A DNA stretch of 64,000 bases from Microbacterium soli. Its GTDB lineage: Bacteria; Actinomycetota; Actinomycetes; Actinomycetales; Microbacteriaceae. Below are positions 44,926-57,860 of this stretch, piece after piece. The DNA is taken from positions 1 to 64,000 of the forward strand of contig NZ_BAABCP010000002.1 of the NCBI RefSeq assembly GCF_039539005.1, written 5' to 3'. The position numbers were made by a program, and so were the translations under genes. The notes under the pieces were generated by a model that did not search any database, was not told where the DNA came from, and saw nothing but the letters and a program-made list of their open reading frames with translations. The stretch's first letter is position 1, and every line of letters starts with the position of its first letter.

Positions 44926-46995
44926 TCACTCCACCCGGAAGAGGTGCATGGAGGTGCCTGGGACGGGGATGACGTCGCCGGGGGCGAAGCGCTGCTGCTC
45001 CGACGCGGGAGTCTCCTGCGCGCTCGACCACAGCTGCACGAATCCCGTCGCCTGCTCCAGGGAATCCGGGAGCGTGACGTCGATGGGCGCCTCGGTGCCG
45101 TGCACGATCAGCAGGATGCGGTTGGCGGCGCCGTCCACGGGGATCGTCGCCGCGACGTACTGCAGGGTGCGGTTTCGGGGATCGGTCCACTGCTCGACCT
45201 CCATGGTCTCGCCGTTCTGATCGAACCAGTCCATGACGCTCGAGTCGGGGATGTGCTCGCCCAATCGCGCATAGCGGCCGGGCCGCAGCGCGGGATTCTC
45301 CGCGCGCAGTCGTGTGAGCAGCGCGACATGGGCGGTGAGATCCCGTTGCCACTGCTCATGCTCCCAGTTCAGCCAGCTCAGCGGCGAGTCCTGGCAGTAC
45401 GCGTTGTTGTTGCCGCGCTGGGTGCGCCCGAACTCGTCGCCCGCGGTGATCATCGGGATCCCGGCGGACAGCAGCAGCGTCCCCATCAGGTTGCGCATGG
45501 CCTTGCGACGCTGGGCGAGGATCGCCGGTTCGTCTGTGGGGCCCTCCACGCCGTGGTTGAAGGAGCGGTTCATGTCGGCGCCGTCGCGGTTGCCCTCGCC
45601 GTTGGCCTCGTTGTGCTTGACGTCGTAGGAGACCAGGTCGTGCAGGGTGAAGCCGTCATGGGCCGTGATGAAATTGACGCTGGCCAGCGGTCCGCGTTGA
45701 TCGCTGTAGGTGTTCGCGGACCCTGCGAGTCGGTTCGCGAACCCGCCGATGCCGACGGGGGCGGTGGCGCGACGGGCGTAGTCGATGTCGCTGAGCCAGA
45801 AGTTGCGGACGCGGTCGCGGTACCGATCGTTCCACTCGCTCCATCCGTCCGGGAAGTTGCCGGTCTGCCAGCCGCCCAGGCCCACGTCCCACGGCTCGGC
45901 GATGATCTTCGCGTCGCGCAGAGCCGGGTCGTCGCGGATGGCGCGCAGCAGCGGGTGCTCGCGGTCGTACTCGTGGTTCGCGTCACGGCCGAGGGCCGCG
46001 GCCAGATCGAATCGGAAGCCGTCGATCTGCATATCGGTGGACCAGTACCGCAGGGAGTCCAGCACGAGGCGTGCGGCGGCCTCGGTCGCCGTGTTGACGG
46101 TGTTGCCGACGCCCGTCGTGTCGATGTACGTCCCGTCAGGCTGCTGACGGTAGTACGAGGCGTTGTCGATGCCGCGCAGGCTGGAACGCGGCCCGCCGAT
46201 GCCCTCCTCGCTGGTGTGGTTGTAGACCACGTCGAGGATGACCTCCAGCCCCGCCTCATGCAGCAGCCGCACCATGCCCTTGAACTCCGCGAGCACGGCC
46301 TCCGGGCCGTCCTTGCGGGCCGCGTCGCTGGCGTAGGCGGTGTGCGGAGTGAAGAAGTTGAGCGTGTTGTAGCCCCAGTAGTTCGTCAGTCCGCGTTCGA
46401 GCAGACGCGGTTCGGGGACGAACGCGTGCACGGGCAGCAGTTCCACGGCCGTCACGCCCAGGTTCTTCAGATAGTCGATCATCGCGGGGTGGGCGAGTCC
46501 CGCGTACGTGCCGTGCAGCGCAGGAGTGACGTCCGGATGCCGCTTCGTGAGCCCTTTGATGTGGCCCTCATAGATCACGGTGCGATCGAGCGGTGTGCGC
46601 GGCTTGGCGACGCCGCCCCAGTCGAACCCGTCCCGGATGACGACCGAACGCCACTGCTCGTAGCCGTCGCCCTGCGCGAGCCCGCGTCCGTACGGGTCCA
46701 GCAGGAGCGTCTCCGGGTTGAACACGTGTCCGGGGCCGTGCGGTCCGTCGACCCGCAGCGCATAGCGCGTGCCGGCCTGCAGCAGATCCGTCGTCACCTC
46801 CCAGACACCGCCGGGGTGCCGCTGCAACGGAACCTGCGCGGTCTCCCAGTCCAGGTCGTCGGCGTCGAAGACGACCAGTTCCACGGAGGAGGCGTTCTGC
46901 GACCACACACGCAGCGTCCCGGTGCCGTCGTGGAGACGGACACCGAGATCATCGAGTGCGGAGCCCCCGAGAGGAGAGCCGGACGGCGAAGGCAT
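44926..46995 (-). CDS. glgX: Glycogen debranching protein GlgX
   Basis: GlgX hydrolyses alpha-1,6 bonds of trimmed glycogen branches. The 689-residue product has the N-terminal CBM48-like domain (GVRLHDGTGTLRVWSQNASSV), the GH13_11 barrel with TAVELLPVHAFVPE, LEVILDVVYNHTSEEG, DGFRFDLAAALGRDA (Asp nucleophile), AKIIAEPWDVG (Glu acid) and NFITAHDGFTLHDLV (third Asp), and a C-terminal beta domain. ATG 46995 is used; ATG 47007 four codons earlier is possible, and neither has a clear ribosome binding site. It is first in the operon, 76 bases before glgE. Confidence 0.95.
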   Translation of the reverse strand: MPSPSGSPLGGSALDDLGVRLHDGTGTLRVWSQNASSVELVVFDADDLDWETAQVPLQRHPGGVWEVTTDLLQAGTRYALRVDGPHGPGHVFNPETLLLDPYGRGLAQGDGYEQWRSVVIRDGFDWGGVAKPRTPLDRTVIYEGHIKGLTKRHPDVTPALHGTYAGLAHPAMIDYLKNLGVTAVELLPVHAFVPEPRLLERGLTNYWGYNTLNFFTPHTAYASDAARKDGPEAVLAEFKGMVRLLHEAGLEVILDVVYNHTSEEGIGGPRSSLRGIDNASYYRQQPDGTYIDTTGVGNTVNTATEAAARLVLDSLRYWSTDMQIDGFRFDLAAALGRDANHEYDREHPLLRAIRDDPALRDAKIIAEPWDVGLGGWQTGNFPDGWSEWNDRYRDRVRNFWLSDIDYARRATAPVGIGGFANRLAGSANTYSDQRGPLASVNFITAHDGFTLHDLVSYDVKHNEANGEGNRDGADMNRSFNHGVEGPTDEPAILAQRRKAMRNLMGTLLLSAGIPMITAGDEFGRTQRGNNNAYCQDSPLSWLNWEHEQWQRDLTAHVALLTRLRAENPALRPGRYARLGEHIPDSSVMDWFDQNGETMEVEQWTDPRNRTLQYVAATIPVDGAANRILLIVHGTEAPIDVTLPDSLEQATGFVQLWSSAQETPASEQQRFAPGDVIPVPGTSMHLFRVE

Positions 46996-47103
46996 GGGAA
47001 ACAGCATAAGCGCGCACGCGCGCGGTGATGGACTCCGGTCCCGGGCGGAACGGCTCTCGGTCCCGCGGATGCCGGAGGGACGAACGGGCGGGAGAATGGG
47101 GGG

Positions 47104-48279
47104 ATGCGGTTCTACCTCGATCATGCGGCGACGTCCCCCCTGCGTCCGGAGGCGCGTGATGCGTGGCTCACCGCGGGACAGGTGCTGGGCAACGCGTCGT
47201 CCACGCACGGTGCGGGCCAGGACGCCCGCCGGGTCCTGGAGGAATCGCGCGAGCGGGCGGCGGCGGTGCTCGGGTGCGATCCCATCGAGGTCGTGTTCAC
47301 CTCCGGCGGCACGGAGTCCATCAACACCGCGCTGAACGGGCTGTGGCGCTCCCGGGTTCACGGCACGGATGCCGTCGTGCTTCCGGATGCCGAGCATCAC
47401 GCGACCATGGACACGGTCGCCGCCCTGACGGTCGAGGGTGCCGTGGTGCGCGCGGTGCGCGTCGACGCGCACGCACGCATCGACGCACAGGCATTCCGTG
47501 CGGCGCTGGAAGGGGCCGCGCTGGCGACCGCTCTCGTCGCGAACAACGAGTCGGGCACGATCAACGATGCGCCGGAACTGGCGAGGGCCGCGGCGGAGCG
47601 CACGGTGCCCCTGCACCTGGACGCCGTCGCCGCATGGCCGCATGTGCGGCTCTCCTTCCGGGAATTGCGCGGCGATGCGCCGGCGGGAGCCGGACTGGTG
47701 GCCATGAGCATCGCCGGCCACAAGCTCGGCGCGCCCGTGGGAACGGGGGCGCTGGTCGTGGCGCGCTCGGCCCGCTTGACCCCGCTGCTGCACGGCGGTT
47801 CCCAGCAGCGCGGGCTGCGGGCAGGCACACAGGACGTGGCGGGCGCGGCGGCCCTCGCGGCGGCGCTGGAGGTCTCCGCCGCAGAGCTCGTCGCCGAAAG
47901 CGCCCGGCTGTGCGCGCTGCGGGATCGGCTGATCGACGGCATCCGACACGCCGTGCCTCGGGCCGTGCTGCTCGGCGATCCCGTCGACCGTCTGCCGGGG
48001 AACGCGCATGTGCTGTTCCCCGGCGCGGTGGGGGAGAGCCTGCTGTTCCTGCTGGATCAGGCAGGGATCGCGGCCTCGACGGGCTCCGCGTGCCAGGCCG
48101 GGGTCGCCGAGCCCTCCCACGTGGTCGTGGCCATGGGACGCGGCGAGCAGGACGCGCGGAGTGCACTGCGGTTCACGCTCGGACGCACGTCGACCGACGC
48201 GGACGTCGATGCGGTGCTCGATGTGATCGCCGAGGTCTATGCGAGAGCATCCGGTGCCGGTGCGGCCTCCCGCTCGTAG
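47104..48279 (+). CDS. Cysteine desulfurase (IscS/NifS-type)
   Basis: This PLP enzyme takes sulfur from cysteine for tRNA thiolation. The 391-residue product has [30 protein letters not shown] (98-100), [16 protein letters not shown] (Asp173), the PLP-Lys in [14 protein letters not shown] (Lys207), and the sulfur-accepting Cys in STGSACQAG. The flexible Cys loop is of class I (IscS) type. It sits 10 bases before mnmA, so it supplies the persulfide for s2U34. GAGAAT six bases before ATG suggests a leaderless start. Confidence 0.93.
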   Translation: MRFYLDHAATSPLRPEARDAWLTAGQVLGNASSTHGAGQDARRVLEESRERAAAVLGCDPIEVVFTSGGTESINTALNGLWRSRVHGTDAVVLPDAEHHATMDTVAALTVEGAVVRAVRVDAHARIDAQAFRAALEGAALATALVANNESGTINDAPELARAAAERTVPLHLDAVAAWPHVRLSFRELRGDAPAGAGLVAMSIAGHKLGAPVGTGALVVARSARLTPLLHGGSQQRGLRAGTQDVAGAAALAAALEVSAAELVAESARLCALRDRLIDGIRHAVPRAVLLGDPVDRLPGNAHVLFPGAVGESLLFLLDQAGIAASTGSACQAGVAEPSHVVVAMGRGEQDARSALRFTLGRTSTDADVDAVLDVIAEVYARASGAGAASRS

Positions 48280-48289
48280 ACTGGGACCC

Positions 48290-49390
48290 ATGCGTGTACT
48301 GGCGGCGATGAGCGGTGGGGTCGATTCGGCTGTGGCGGCGGCCCGGGCGGTCGATGCCGGCCACGACGTCGTCGGGGTGCATCTCGCGCTCTCCCGGGCG
48401 GGTGGCACGCTGCGCACCGGGAGTCGCGGATGCTGCACGGTGGAGGACGCGCTGGACGCGCGTCGGGTGGCCGATCTGCTCGGCATCCCGTTCTACGTGT
48501 GGGACTTCTCGGAGCGCTTCCGCGATGAGGTGATCGAGGATTTCGTCTCCGAGTACAAGGCGGGCCGCACACCGAATCCGTGTCTGCGCTGCAACGAGAA
48601 GATCAAGTTCGCCGCACTGCTGGAGCGTGCGATCGAGCTGGGCTTCGACGCCGTGTGCACCGGCCATTACGCGACGCTGGTCGACGGCGTCGCGGGACGG
48701 GAACTGCACCGCGCGTCCGACAGCGCCAAGGACCAGTCGTACGTGCTGGGGGTGCTCAACGCGGAACAGCTCGCCCACACCTACTTCCCGCTCGGGGCGA
48801 CGCCCTCGAAGGCGCAGGTGCGAGCGGAGGCCGCCGAGCGGGGGATCACCGTCGCACAGAAGCCCGACAGTCACGACATCTGCTTCATCCCCGATGGCGA
48901 CACCCGCGGATGGCTGGCGGAGAAGGTCGGCACCGCGACGGGAGACGTCGTCGACCGCACCGGCGCCGTCGTCGGCACGCACGAGGGCGCACATGCGTTC
49001 ACGGTCGGGCAGCGCCGAGGGCTCCACCTCGGTGTTCCCGCAGCGGACGGGAAGCCGCGGTTCGTGCTGGAGGTGCGCCCCGTCACCAACACCGTCGTGG
49101 TCGGGCCGAAGGAGGCGCTGGCGATCGCCGAGATCTCCGGACAGCGGTTCTCCTGGGCCGGCAGGCCACCGGAGGCGTCCGAGTTCACCTGCGAGGTGCA
49201 GATCCGAGCGCATGCGGACCCGGTCCCGGCGCGGGCGTTCGTGACGGACGACGGTGTACGGGTGGTCCCCGACGCGCCTCTCGACGGCGTCGCGCCGGGC
49301 CAGAGCGCCGTGCTGTACATCGGCACCCGGGTGCTGGGCCAGTTCACGATCGACACGACCGTGTCGGCCGTGCCGGTGTCCGCGGCCTGA
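48290..49390 (+). CDS. mnmA: tRNA-uridine 2-sulfurtransferase MnmA
   Basis: MnmA thiolates U34 of tRNA-Lys, -Glu and -Gln. The 366-residue product has the PP-loop [11 protein letters not shown] (8-18), [20 protein letters not shown], the catalytic Cys in [34 protein letters not shown], the second Cys in [11 protein letters not shown], and [19 protein letters not shown] (48277-48282), whose first bases are the stop codon of the desulfurase gene, lies seven bases before ATG 48290, so mnmA may have its own leaderless transcript in addition to read-through. Confidence 0.96.
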   Translation: MRVLAAMSGGVDSAVAAARAVDAGHDVVGVHLALSRAGGTLRTGSRGCCTVEDALDARRVADLLGIPFYVWDFSERFRDEVIEDFVSEYKAGRTPNPCLRCNEKIKFAALLERAIELGFDAVCTGHYATLVDGVAGRELHRASDSAKDQSYVLGVLNAEQLAHTYFPLGATPSKAQVRAEAAERGITVAQKPDSHDICFIPDGDTRGWLAEKVGTATGDVVDRTGAVVGTHEGAHAFTVGQRRGLHLGVPAADGKPRFVLEVRPVTNTVVVGPKEALAIAEISGQRFSWAGRPPEASEFTCEVQIRAHADPVPARAFVTDDGVRVVPDAPLDGVAPGQSAVLYIGTRVLGQFTIDTTVSAVPVSAA

Positions 49391-49421
49391 ACGGACTGCG
49401 AGTGTCGGCGGGCGCTCGTAG

Positions 49422-52185
<2,764 letters not shown>

Positions 52186-54105
52186 CGGCCGCGTGTGCTG
52201 CCGTGCCGGTCACCATGATCGCCGTCCCGACGGTACCGGTCACCGCGGTACCCCTCGTACCGGCCTCCGTCCCGCGGCGCACGCCGGTTCGGCACGCCGC
52301 GGTCGGGCTTGATCTCGATGAGCCTGCCGGAGATGCGCGTGTCGCGCAGTCTCTCCAGCACGGCCGGGTCGAGGTTGACGGGCAGCTCGACGATGGAGAA
52401 GTCGGGTCTGATGGCGATGGCGCCGAAGTCGTCCCGGCCCAGGCCGCCCTCGTTCGCGAGCGCACCCACGATCTGGCGCGGTTCGACACGATGCCGTCGT
52501 CCCACCTCGATGCGATACGCCGCGTAGTCGCCCCTGCTGCGGCGCTCGCGCGGCGCACGGTCGTCGCGGTCGGAGCGGGAGCGCGGCGGACGGTTGTCCC
52601 GCTGCACGGCCCTGGCCAGCGGATCGTGCTCGGGGTCCAGTAGCAGCGGGGTCTCTCCCTGGGCCACGACGGCGAGTGCGGCGGCTACGTCGCTCTCGGG
52701 CACGTCATGGTGGCGCACGTAGTGGTCGATGATGTCGCGGAACGCGGCGATGCGCGCGCGCTCCTGAAGAGCCGTCGTGATGGCGTCGTCGAAGCGCGCC
52801 AGGCGCGTGGTGTTGACGTCCTCCGTGGTGGGCAGCTGCATCTGCGTGGGCGCCTGCCGTGTCGCCCTCTCGATATGGCGCAGCAGGTAGCGCTCTCGCG
52901 GGGTGATGAAGCTGATGGCATCCCCGGTGCGCCCGGCGCGCCCCGTGCGCCCGATGCGGTGCACGTACGACTCCGTGTCGGTGGGGATGTCGAAGTTCAC
53001 GACGTGGCTGATGCGCTCCACATCCAGGCCACGGGCGGCGACGTCGGTGGCGACGAGGATGTCGAGCTTGCCGTCCTTGAGATGGTTCACGCTGCGCTCG
53101 CGCTGCGCCTGAGGCACGTCGCCGTTGATGGCGGCCGCGGAGTATCCACGGGCGCGGAGCTTCTCCGCGAGCGTCTCGGTCTCGTTCTTCGTGCGGACGA
53201 AGACGATCATGCCGTCGAAGTTCTCCACCTCGAGGATGCGTGTCAGCGCATCCACCTTCTGCGCATAGGAGACCACGAGGTAGCGTTGCGTGATGTTCTG
53301 GTTGGTGGTGGTCCTCGCGGTGATCGAGACCTCTTCGGGCGCGTTCAGGTACTTCTGCGCCAGTCTGCGGATGGCGGCGGGCATCGTGGCGGAGAACAGT
53401 GCGACCTGCTTGTCCTCCGGCGTCTGCGCGAGGATCTGCTCGACGTCCTCCGCGAAGCCCATCTTGAGCATCTCGTCGGCCTCGTCCAGCACGAGGTGCT
53501 TCAGCTCCGACAGGTCGAGCGTGCCCTTGGCCTGGTGGTCCATGATGCGCCCGGGCGTGCCGACGACGACATGCACGCCACGGCGCAGCGCCGAGAGCTG
53601 CACGCCGTAGCCCTGACCGCCGTAGACCGGCAGGACGCGCACGCCCTTCATCTTCGAGGAGTACGACTCGAACGCCTCGCAGACCTGCAGTGCCAGCTCG
53701 CGGGTCGGTGCCAGCACGAGCGCCTGCGGCGTCTTCTGCGACAGATCGAGGTGTTCGAGCACGGGCAGCGCGAACGCCGCCGTCTTGCCGGTGCCGGTCT
53801 GCGCGGTGCCGAGCACATCCCGCCCTTCCAACAGCAGCGGGATGGTCGCGGCCTGAATGGGCGAGGGGCTCTCGTAGCCGAGTTCACGGATGGCCTTCAG
53901 GACCGGGCCGGTGATGCCGATGTCCTCGAAGCCCGGCTCCGACGCCTCCTCCGCCGTGGACGCGGCGGTCTCGGGAGCGGATGCGGTGGTGGGCTCGCCG
54001 GAGGCGATATCGTCAGCAGTCACCAGCCCACGATAGTGCCTGCGCCTGAACGGGCGCAGTGCGCCCGGTCCTCCGGCGAGTCCGCAGGCCGCCGAGACGT
54101 GGGCG

Positions 54106-55806
54106 TCATTCCCCGGAGGTGAGGGCCAGCAGCCGCTCCCTGACCTGACGACGCAGCACCTTCCCGATCAGGGACGTCGGCAGCTCGTCGACGACGAACA
54201 CCCTGCGTGGCACCTTGTAGGGCGTGAGGACGCCGCGGGCGAACTCCCGGACGGCCTCCACGTCGACATCCCTGCCGCCGTCGACGACGATGGCCGCCAC
54301 GACCTCCTCGCCCGAGTGATCGCTGGGCAGACCCACGACGGCGGCATCCACGACATCCGGATGCCGGCGGAGCGCGACCTCGACCTCGGTGGGAGCCACG
54401 TTGAAGCCGCCCGTGATGATGAGCTCCTTGATGCGGTCCACGATGCGCACGAACCCGGCCTCGTCGATCGTGACGATGTCGCCGGTGCGGAACCAGCCGT
54501 CGACGAACACGGCCTCGGTCTCCTCAGGTTTGCCGTAGTAGCCGGAGAACACCTGCGGTCCGCGCACGAGAAGCTCGCCCGGCGTGCCCGGCACGACGTC
54601 GGTCGTGGGATCATCGGGGTCCACGACCCGGCACTCCGTGCCGGGCAGGGGCAGACCGACGGTGCCGGCGACCCGGTTGTCGGCGACGGGATTGGCCATC
54701 AGCACGGGTGAGCACTCGCTGAGCCCGTAGCCTTCGACGAGGTACCCGCCGGAGGCCTCCTCGAACGGCACGACCAGTTCGTGCGGGAGTGCCATCGCCC
54801 CGGATATCGCCACGGAGGTTCCCTGCAGCGAGACGCCCTTCTCGCGGGCCGCGATCAGCAGGCGCTCGGCGATCGGCGGCACGAGCGGCAGCAGGGTCGC
54901 CGGATGCTTCCGCGTGACCTCCAGCACCATGTCCGGGTCGAACTTCGGGAACAGCACGAGCCGCGCACCCATGGACATCGCGAAAGTGAGGCACAGCGTC
55001 AGCCCGTAGGCGTGGAACATCGGCAGCACCGCATAGACGACGCAGCCGTCGCCGCGCGTGATCGAGGGCACCCAGGCCCGCGCCTGCGCGGCGTTGGCGA
55101 GGAGGTTGCGGTGTGTCAGCGACGCGCCCTTAGGCGTACCGGTGGTGCCTGACGTGTACTGGATGATCGCCAGGTCATCGGTGCCCGGCCGCGGGTGGGA
55201 GGCGGGGAGCGGATCGGACGCCGCCACGCGGGACCAGGCGATGGCCCCGCGCACCCGGGTGGTGAGGGCGTCACGCGAAGCTCGGGCCTTCGCGACGGGC
55301 AGCCGCAGCGCCAGCCGTGTGAGCCACGGCATCGCCTGCGTCACATCCACGGAGATGATGGTGGACACGGCGAGGTCGTCGGGGAACTCCTGCACGGTCT
55401 CGACGACCTTGCTCCAGACGACCGCGTGCGTGGCGCCGTGGTCCTCGAACTGCTTGCGCAGCTCGCGGGGCGTGTACAGCGGGTTGTGCTCGACGACCAC
55501 AGCGCCCAGGCGCAGCACGGCGTAGAACGCCACGATGTGCTGCGGGCAGTTCGGCAGCACGATGGCCACGGGGTCGCCCGCCCGCACACCGAGATCCCGT
55601 AGTCCCGCGGCGGCGCGCTCGATGGCGTCCTGCAGTTCGCGATACGTCGTCTCCGCCCCGAAGAACTGCAGGGCGGCGGCATCCGGATAATCGCGCGCTG
55701 ACGCCTCGACGATGTCGACGAGAGAGCCGGAGACCGGTTCGAGGTCTTCGGGGACGCCGACGGCGTAGCTGGCGGTCCAGGGGCGAGGGGGCTTGAACGT
55801 CGTCAC
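54106..55806 (-). CDS. Long-chain fatty acid-CoA ligase
   Basis: This 566-residue enzyme of the AMP-binding family activates fatty acids with ATP and CoA. Motifs are IIQYTSGTTGTPKGASLTHRN (P-loop), PMFHAYGLTLCL, YLVEGYGLSECSPVLMANP, GWFRTGDIVTIDEAGFVRIVDRIKELIITGGFNVAPTEVE and the catalytic Lys near the end in LPTSLIGKVLRRQ. Length and motifs fit FadD, though chain length is not decidable. GTG 55806 is preceded by TAGGCT with a six-base gap, so the mRNA should be leaderless. Neighbours are not functionally linked. Confidence 0.92.
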   Translation of the reverse strand: MTTFKPPRPWTASYAVGVPEDLEPVSGSLVDIVEASARDYPDAAALQFFGAETTYRELQDAIERAAAGLRDLGVRAGDPVAIVLPNCPQHIVAFYAVLRLGAVVVEHNPLYTPRELRKQFEDHGATHAVVWSKVVETVQEFPDDLAVSTIISVDVTQAMPWLTRLALRLPVAKARASRDALTTRVRGAIAWSRVAASDPLPASHPRPGTDDLAIIQYTSGTTGTPKGASLTHRNLLANAAQARAWVPSITRGDGCVVYAVLPMFHAYGLTLCLTFAMSMGARLVLFPKFDPDMVLEVTRKHPATLLPLVPPIAERLLIAAREKGVSLQGTSVAISGAMALPHELVVPFEEASGGYLVEGYGLSECSPVLMANPVADNRVAGTVGLPLPGTECRVVDPDDPTTDVVPGTPGELLVRGPQVFSGYYGKPEETEAVFVDGWFRTGDIVTIDEAGFVRIVDRIKELIITGGFNVAPTEVEVALRRHPDVVDAAVVGLPSDHSGEEVVAAIVVDGGRDVDVEAVREFARGVLTPYKVPRRVFVVDELPTSLIGKVLRRQVRERLLALTSGE

Positions 55807-55931
55807 GCGGCAAGCCTAATCCTCGGCGTTCCCGCCGATGCCGGGGGATGCTCGGGTGGGAAGCGGTCGGCGGCGTCGATCACGATGGCGCCGGACTTCC
55901 CGATGTGCGCCCGGTCTGCGCCGACGAGCAT
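55803..55931 (-). other. Coding-like segment upstream of the acyl-CoA ligase, possible gene remnant
   Basis: In the 222-base gap 55807-56028 the minus strand has a frame with strong GC third-position bias reading IDGQVLMLVGADRAHIGKSG, then AIVIDAADRFPPEHPPASAG, and stopping at TGA 55803-55805. It looks like real protein, but the only ATG (55931) leaves 42 codons and has no ribosome binding site. Its last codons double as the leaderless promoter of the acyl-CoA ligase. I do not recognise the family. It may be the 3' remnant of a lost gene. Confidence 0.35.
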
Positions 55932-56016
55932 CAGTACCTGCCCGTCGATCGCCGGCAGGTCTGGCGGGCGGGGAGTTCGACGACCGCACCGGGCGGGGAT
56001 GACGGCGCCGCTCTCG

Positions 56017-56022
56017 TAGAAT
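56017..56022 (+). promoter_or_regulatory. -10 element of gatCAB, leaderless start
   Basis: TAGAAT ends six bases before GTG 56029. The GGAGGG in between touches the start codon and is too close to serve as a ribosome binding site, so the operon transcript should start at the GTG. Confidence 0.55.
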
Positions 56023-56028
56023 GGAGGG

Positions 56029-56328
56029 GTGTCTGAAATCACCCCCGATCTCGTGCGCCATCTCGGCGTGCTCGCGCGCATCCGACTCTCCGACGAAGAG
56101 GTGACGCAGCTGACGGGTCAGCTCGACGTCATCGTGGACAACATCGCCAAGGTGTCGGAGGTGGCCACGCCCGATGTGCCGGCCACCAGCCACCCGATCG
56201 CGCTGAGCAACGTCTTCCGCCCCGATGAGATCGGTCGGACGCTCACGCACGAGCAGGTGCTGCAGAACGCACCGGATGCCGCTGACGGGCGCTTCCGGGT
56301 GACGGCGATCCTGGGGGAGGAGCAGTGA
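56029..56328 (+). CDS. gatC: Aspartyl/glutamyl-tRNA amidotransferase subunit C
   Basis: This is the small subunit (99 residues) that clamps GatA to GatB. The family pattern is present: [40 protein letters not shown], and the proline-rich belt [19 protein letters not shown]. It starts at GTG 56029 and overlaps gatA by 4 bases. The GatCAB complex makes Gln-tRNA (and Asn-tRNA) by transamidation in bacteria lacking the matching synthetases. Confidence 0.96.
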   Translation: MSEITPDLVRHLGVLARIRLSDEEVTQLTGQLDVIVDNIAKVSEVATPDVPATSHPIALSNVFRPDEIGRTLTHEQVLQNAPDAADGRFRVTAILGEEQ

Positions 56329-57860
56329 GTGAGATCATCCGGCTCCAGGCGTCCGAGCTCGCCGAGAAGCTGCGTGCGGGTGAGGTCTCCAGTGTGGACG
56401 CCACGCGCGCGCACCTGAACCGCATCGCCGCCGTGGACGGCGACGTGCACGCCTTCCTGCATGTCAACGAGCACGCGCTGGCGGCGGCGGCCGAGATCGA
56501 CGCGAAGCGCGCGTCCGGCGAGGAGCTCGGCCCTCTGGCCGGGGTGCCGTTGGCCGTCAAGGACGTGCTCGTCACGACCGATCAGCCCTCCACGAGCGGG
56601 TCGAGGATCCTCGAGGGGTACATGTCCCCCTACGACGCGACGGTCGTGGCGCGCTCGAGGGCGGCGGGACTCGTCCTGCTCGGCAAGACCAACATGGACG
56701 AGTTCGCGATGGGCTCCTCCACGGAGCACTCCGCGTACGGTCCGACGCGGAACCCGTGGGATCTGGAGCGGATCCCCGGCGGATCCGGTGGTGGATCGGC
56801 GGCGGCCGTGGCCGCGTTCGAGGCGCCCCTCGCCCTCGGTTCGGACACCGGCGGCTCGATCCGCCAGCCCGCGCACGTCACGGGCACGGTGGGCATCAAG
56901 CCGACATACGGCGGTGTGAGCCGGTACGGCTCCATCGCGCTGGCATCCAGCCTCGACCAGGTCGGCCCGGTCAGTCGGACGGTGCTGGACGCGGGCCTGC
57001 TGCACGACGTCATCGGCGGGCATGACCCCAAGGACTCCACGTCGCTGCCCGAGCAGTGGCCGTCGTTCGCCGAGGCCGCCCGTGAGGGCGCGACCGGGCA
57101 GGTGCTCAAGGGTCTGAAGGTGGGAGTCGTCAAGGAGCTCCCCGATTCCGGGTTCCAGGCCGGTGTCGCCGCGTCCTTCCGCGAGGCGCTCGCGCTCATG
57201 GAGAAGCAGGGGGCTGAGATCGTCGAGATCTCCGCGCCGCATTTCGAGTACGGTGTGGCCGCGTACTACCTGATCCTGCCCGCCGAGGCGTCCAGCAACC
57301 TCGCCAAGTTCGACTCCGTGCGCTTCGGCCTGCGCGTCAATCCGGATGGTGGCGGGACCGTCGAGGACGTGATGTCCCTCACCCGTGAGGTCGGTTTCGG
57401 ACCGGAGGTGAAGCGCCGCATCATCCTCGGCACGTATGCGCTGTCCGCGGGGTACTACGACGCCTACTACGGGAGTGCGCAGAAGGTCCGCACCCTCATC
57501 CAGCGCGACTTCGATGCGGCGTTCGCGCAGGTCGACGTCATCGCCACGCCGTCTGCGCCCACCACGGCGTTCAGGATCGGCGAGAAGGTCGACGACCCGC
57601 TGCAGATGTATCTCAACGACCTGACCACGATCCCGGCGAACCTCGCCGGTGTGCCGGGGATCTCGATCCCGTCCGGGCTCGCCGCCGAGGACGGGCTGCC
57701 CGTCGGCATCCAGTTCCTCGCTCCCGCACGGCAGGACGCCAGACTGTACCGCGTCGGCGCGGCCGTGGAGGCGGCTCTGGTCGACTCCTGGGGCTCGCCG
57801 CTGCTGGATCGGGCGCCCGCGCTCCGCGAAGCGCAGAACACCGAGGGAGGGGCACGCTGA
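56325..57860 (+). CDS. gatA: Aspartyl/glutamyl-tRNA amidotransferase subunit A
   Basis: GatA is the amidase that releases ammonia from glutamine. The 511-residue product has the Ser-cisSer-Lys triad: Lys in [20 protein letters not shown], and both Ser in [20 protein letters not shown] with [16 protein letters not shown]. The rest matches in length, including [23 protein letters not shown] near the end. It overlaps gatC and its last base overlaps the gatB start (TGATG), so the three subunits are co-translated. Confidence 0.97.
   Translation: MSEIIRLQASELAEKLRAGEVSSVDATRAHLNRIAAVDGDVHAFLHVNEHALAAAAEIDAKRASGEELGPLAGVPLAVKDVLVTTDQPSTSGSRILEGYMSPYDATVVARSRAAGLVLLGKTNMDEFAMGSSTEHSAYGPTRNPWDLERIPGGSGGGSAAAVAAFEAPLALGSDTGGSIRQPAHVTGTVGIKPTYGGVSRYGSIALASSLDQVGPVSRTVLDAGLLHDVIGGHDPKDSTSLPEQWPSFAEAAREGATGQVLKGLKVGVVKELPDSGFQAGVAASFREALALMEKQGAEIVEISAPHFEYGVAAYYLILPAEASSNLAKFDSVRFGLRVNPDGGGTVEDVMSLTREVGFGPEVKRRIILGTYALSAGYYDAYYGSAQKVRTLIQRDFDAAFAQVDVIATPSAPTTAFRIGEKVDDPLQMYLNDLTTIPANLAGVPGISIPSGLAAEDGLPVGIQFLAPARQDARLYRVGAAVEAALVDSWGSPLLDRAPALREAQNTEGGAR

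Noticed and set aside
47008..48486. Upstream extension of the glgX frame over the desulfurase gene
   Set aside because: The extension is antisense to a well-defined cysteine desulfurase; glgX homology begins at about 46995.
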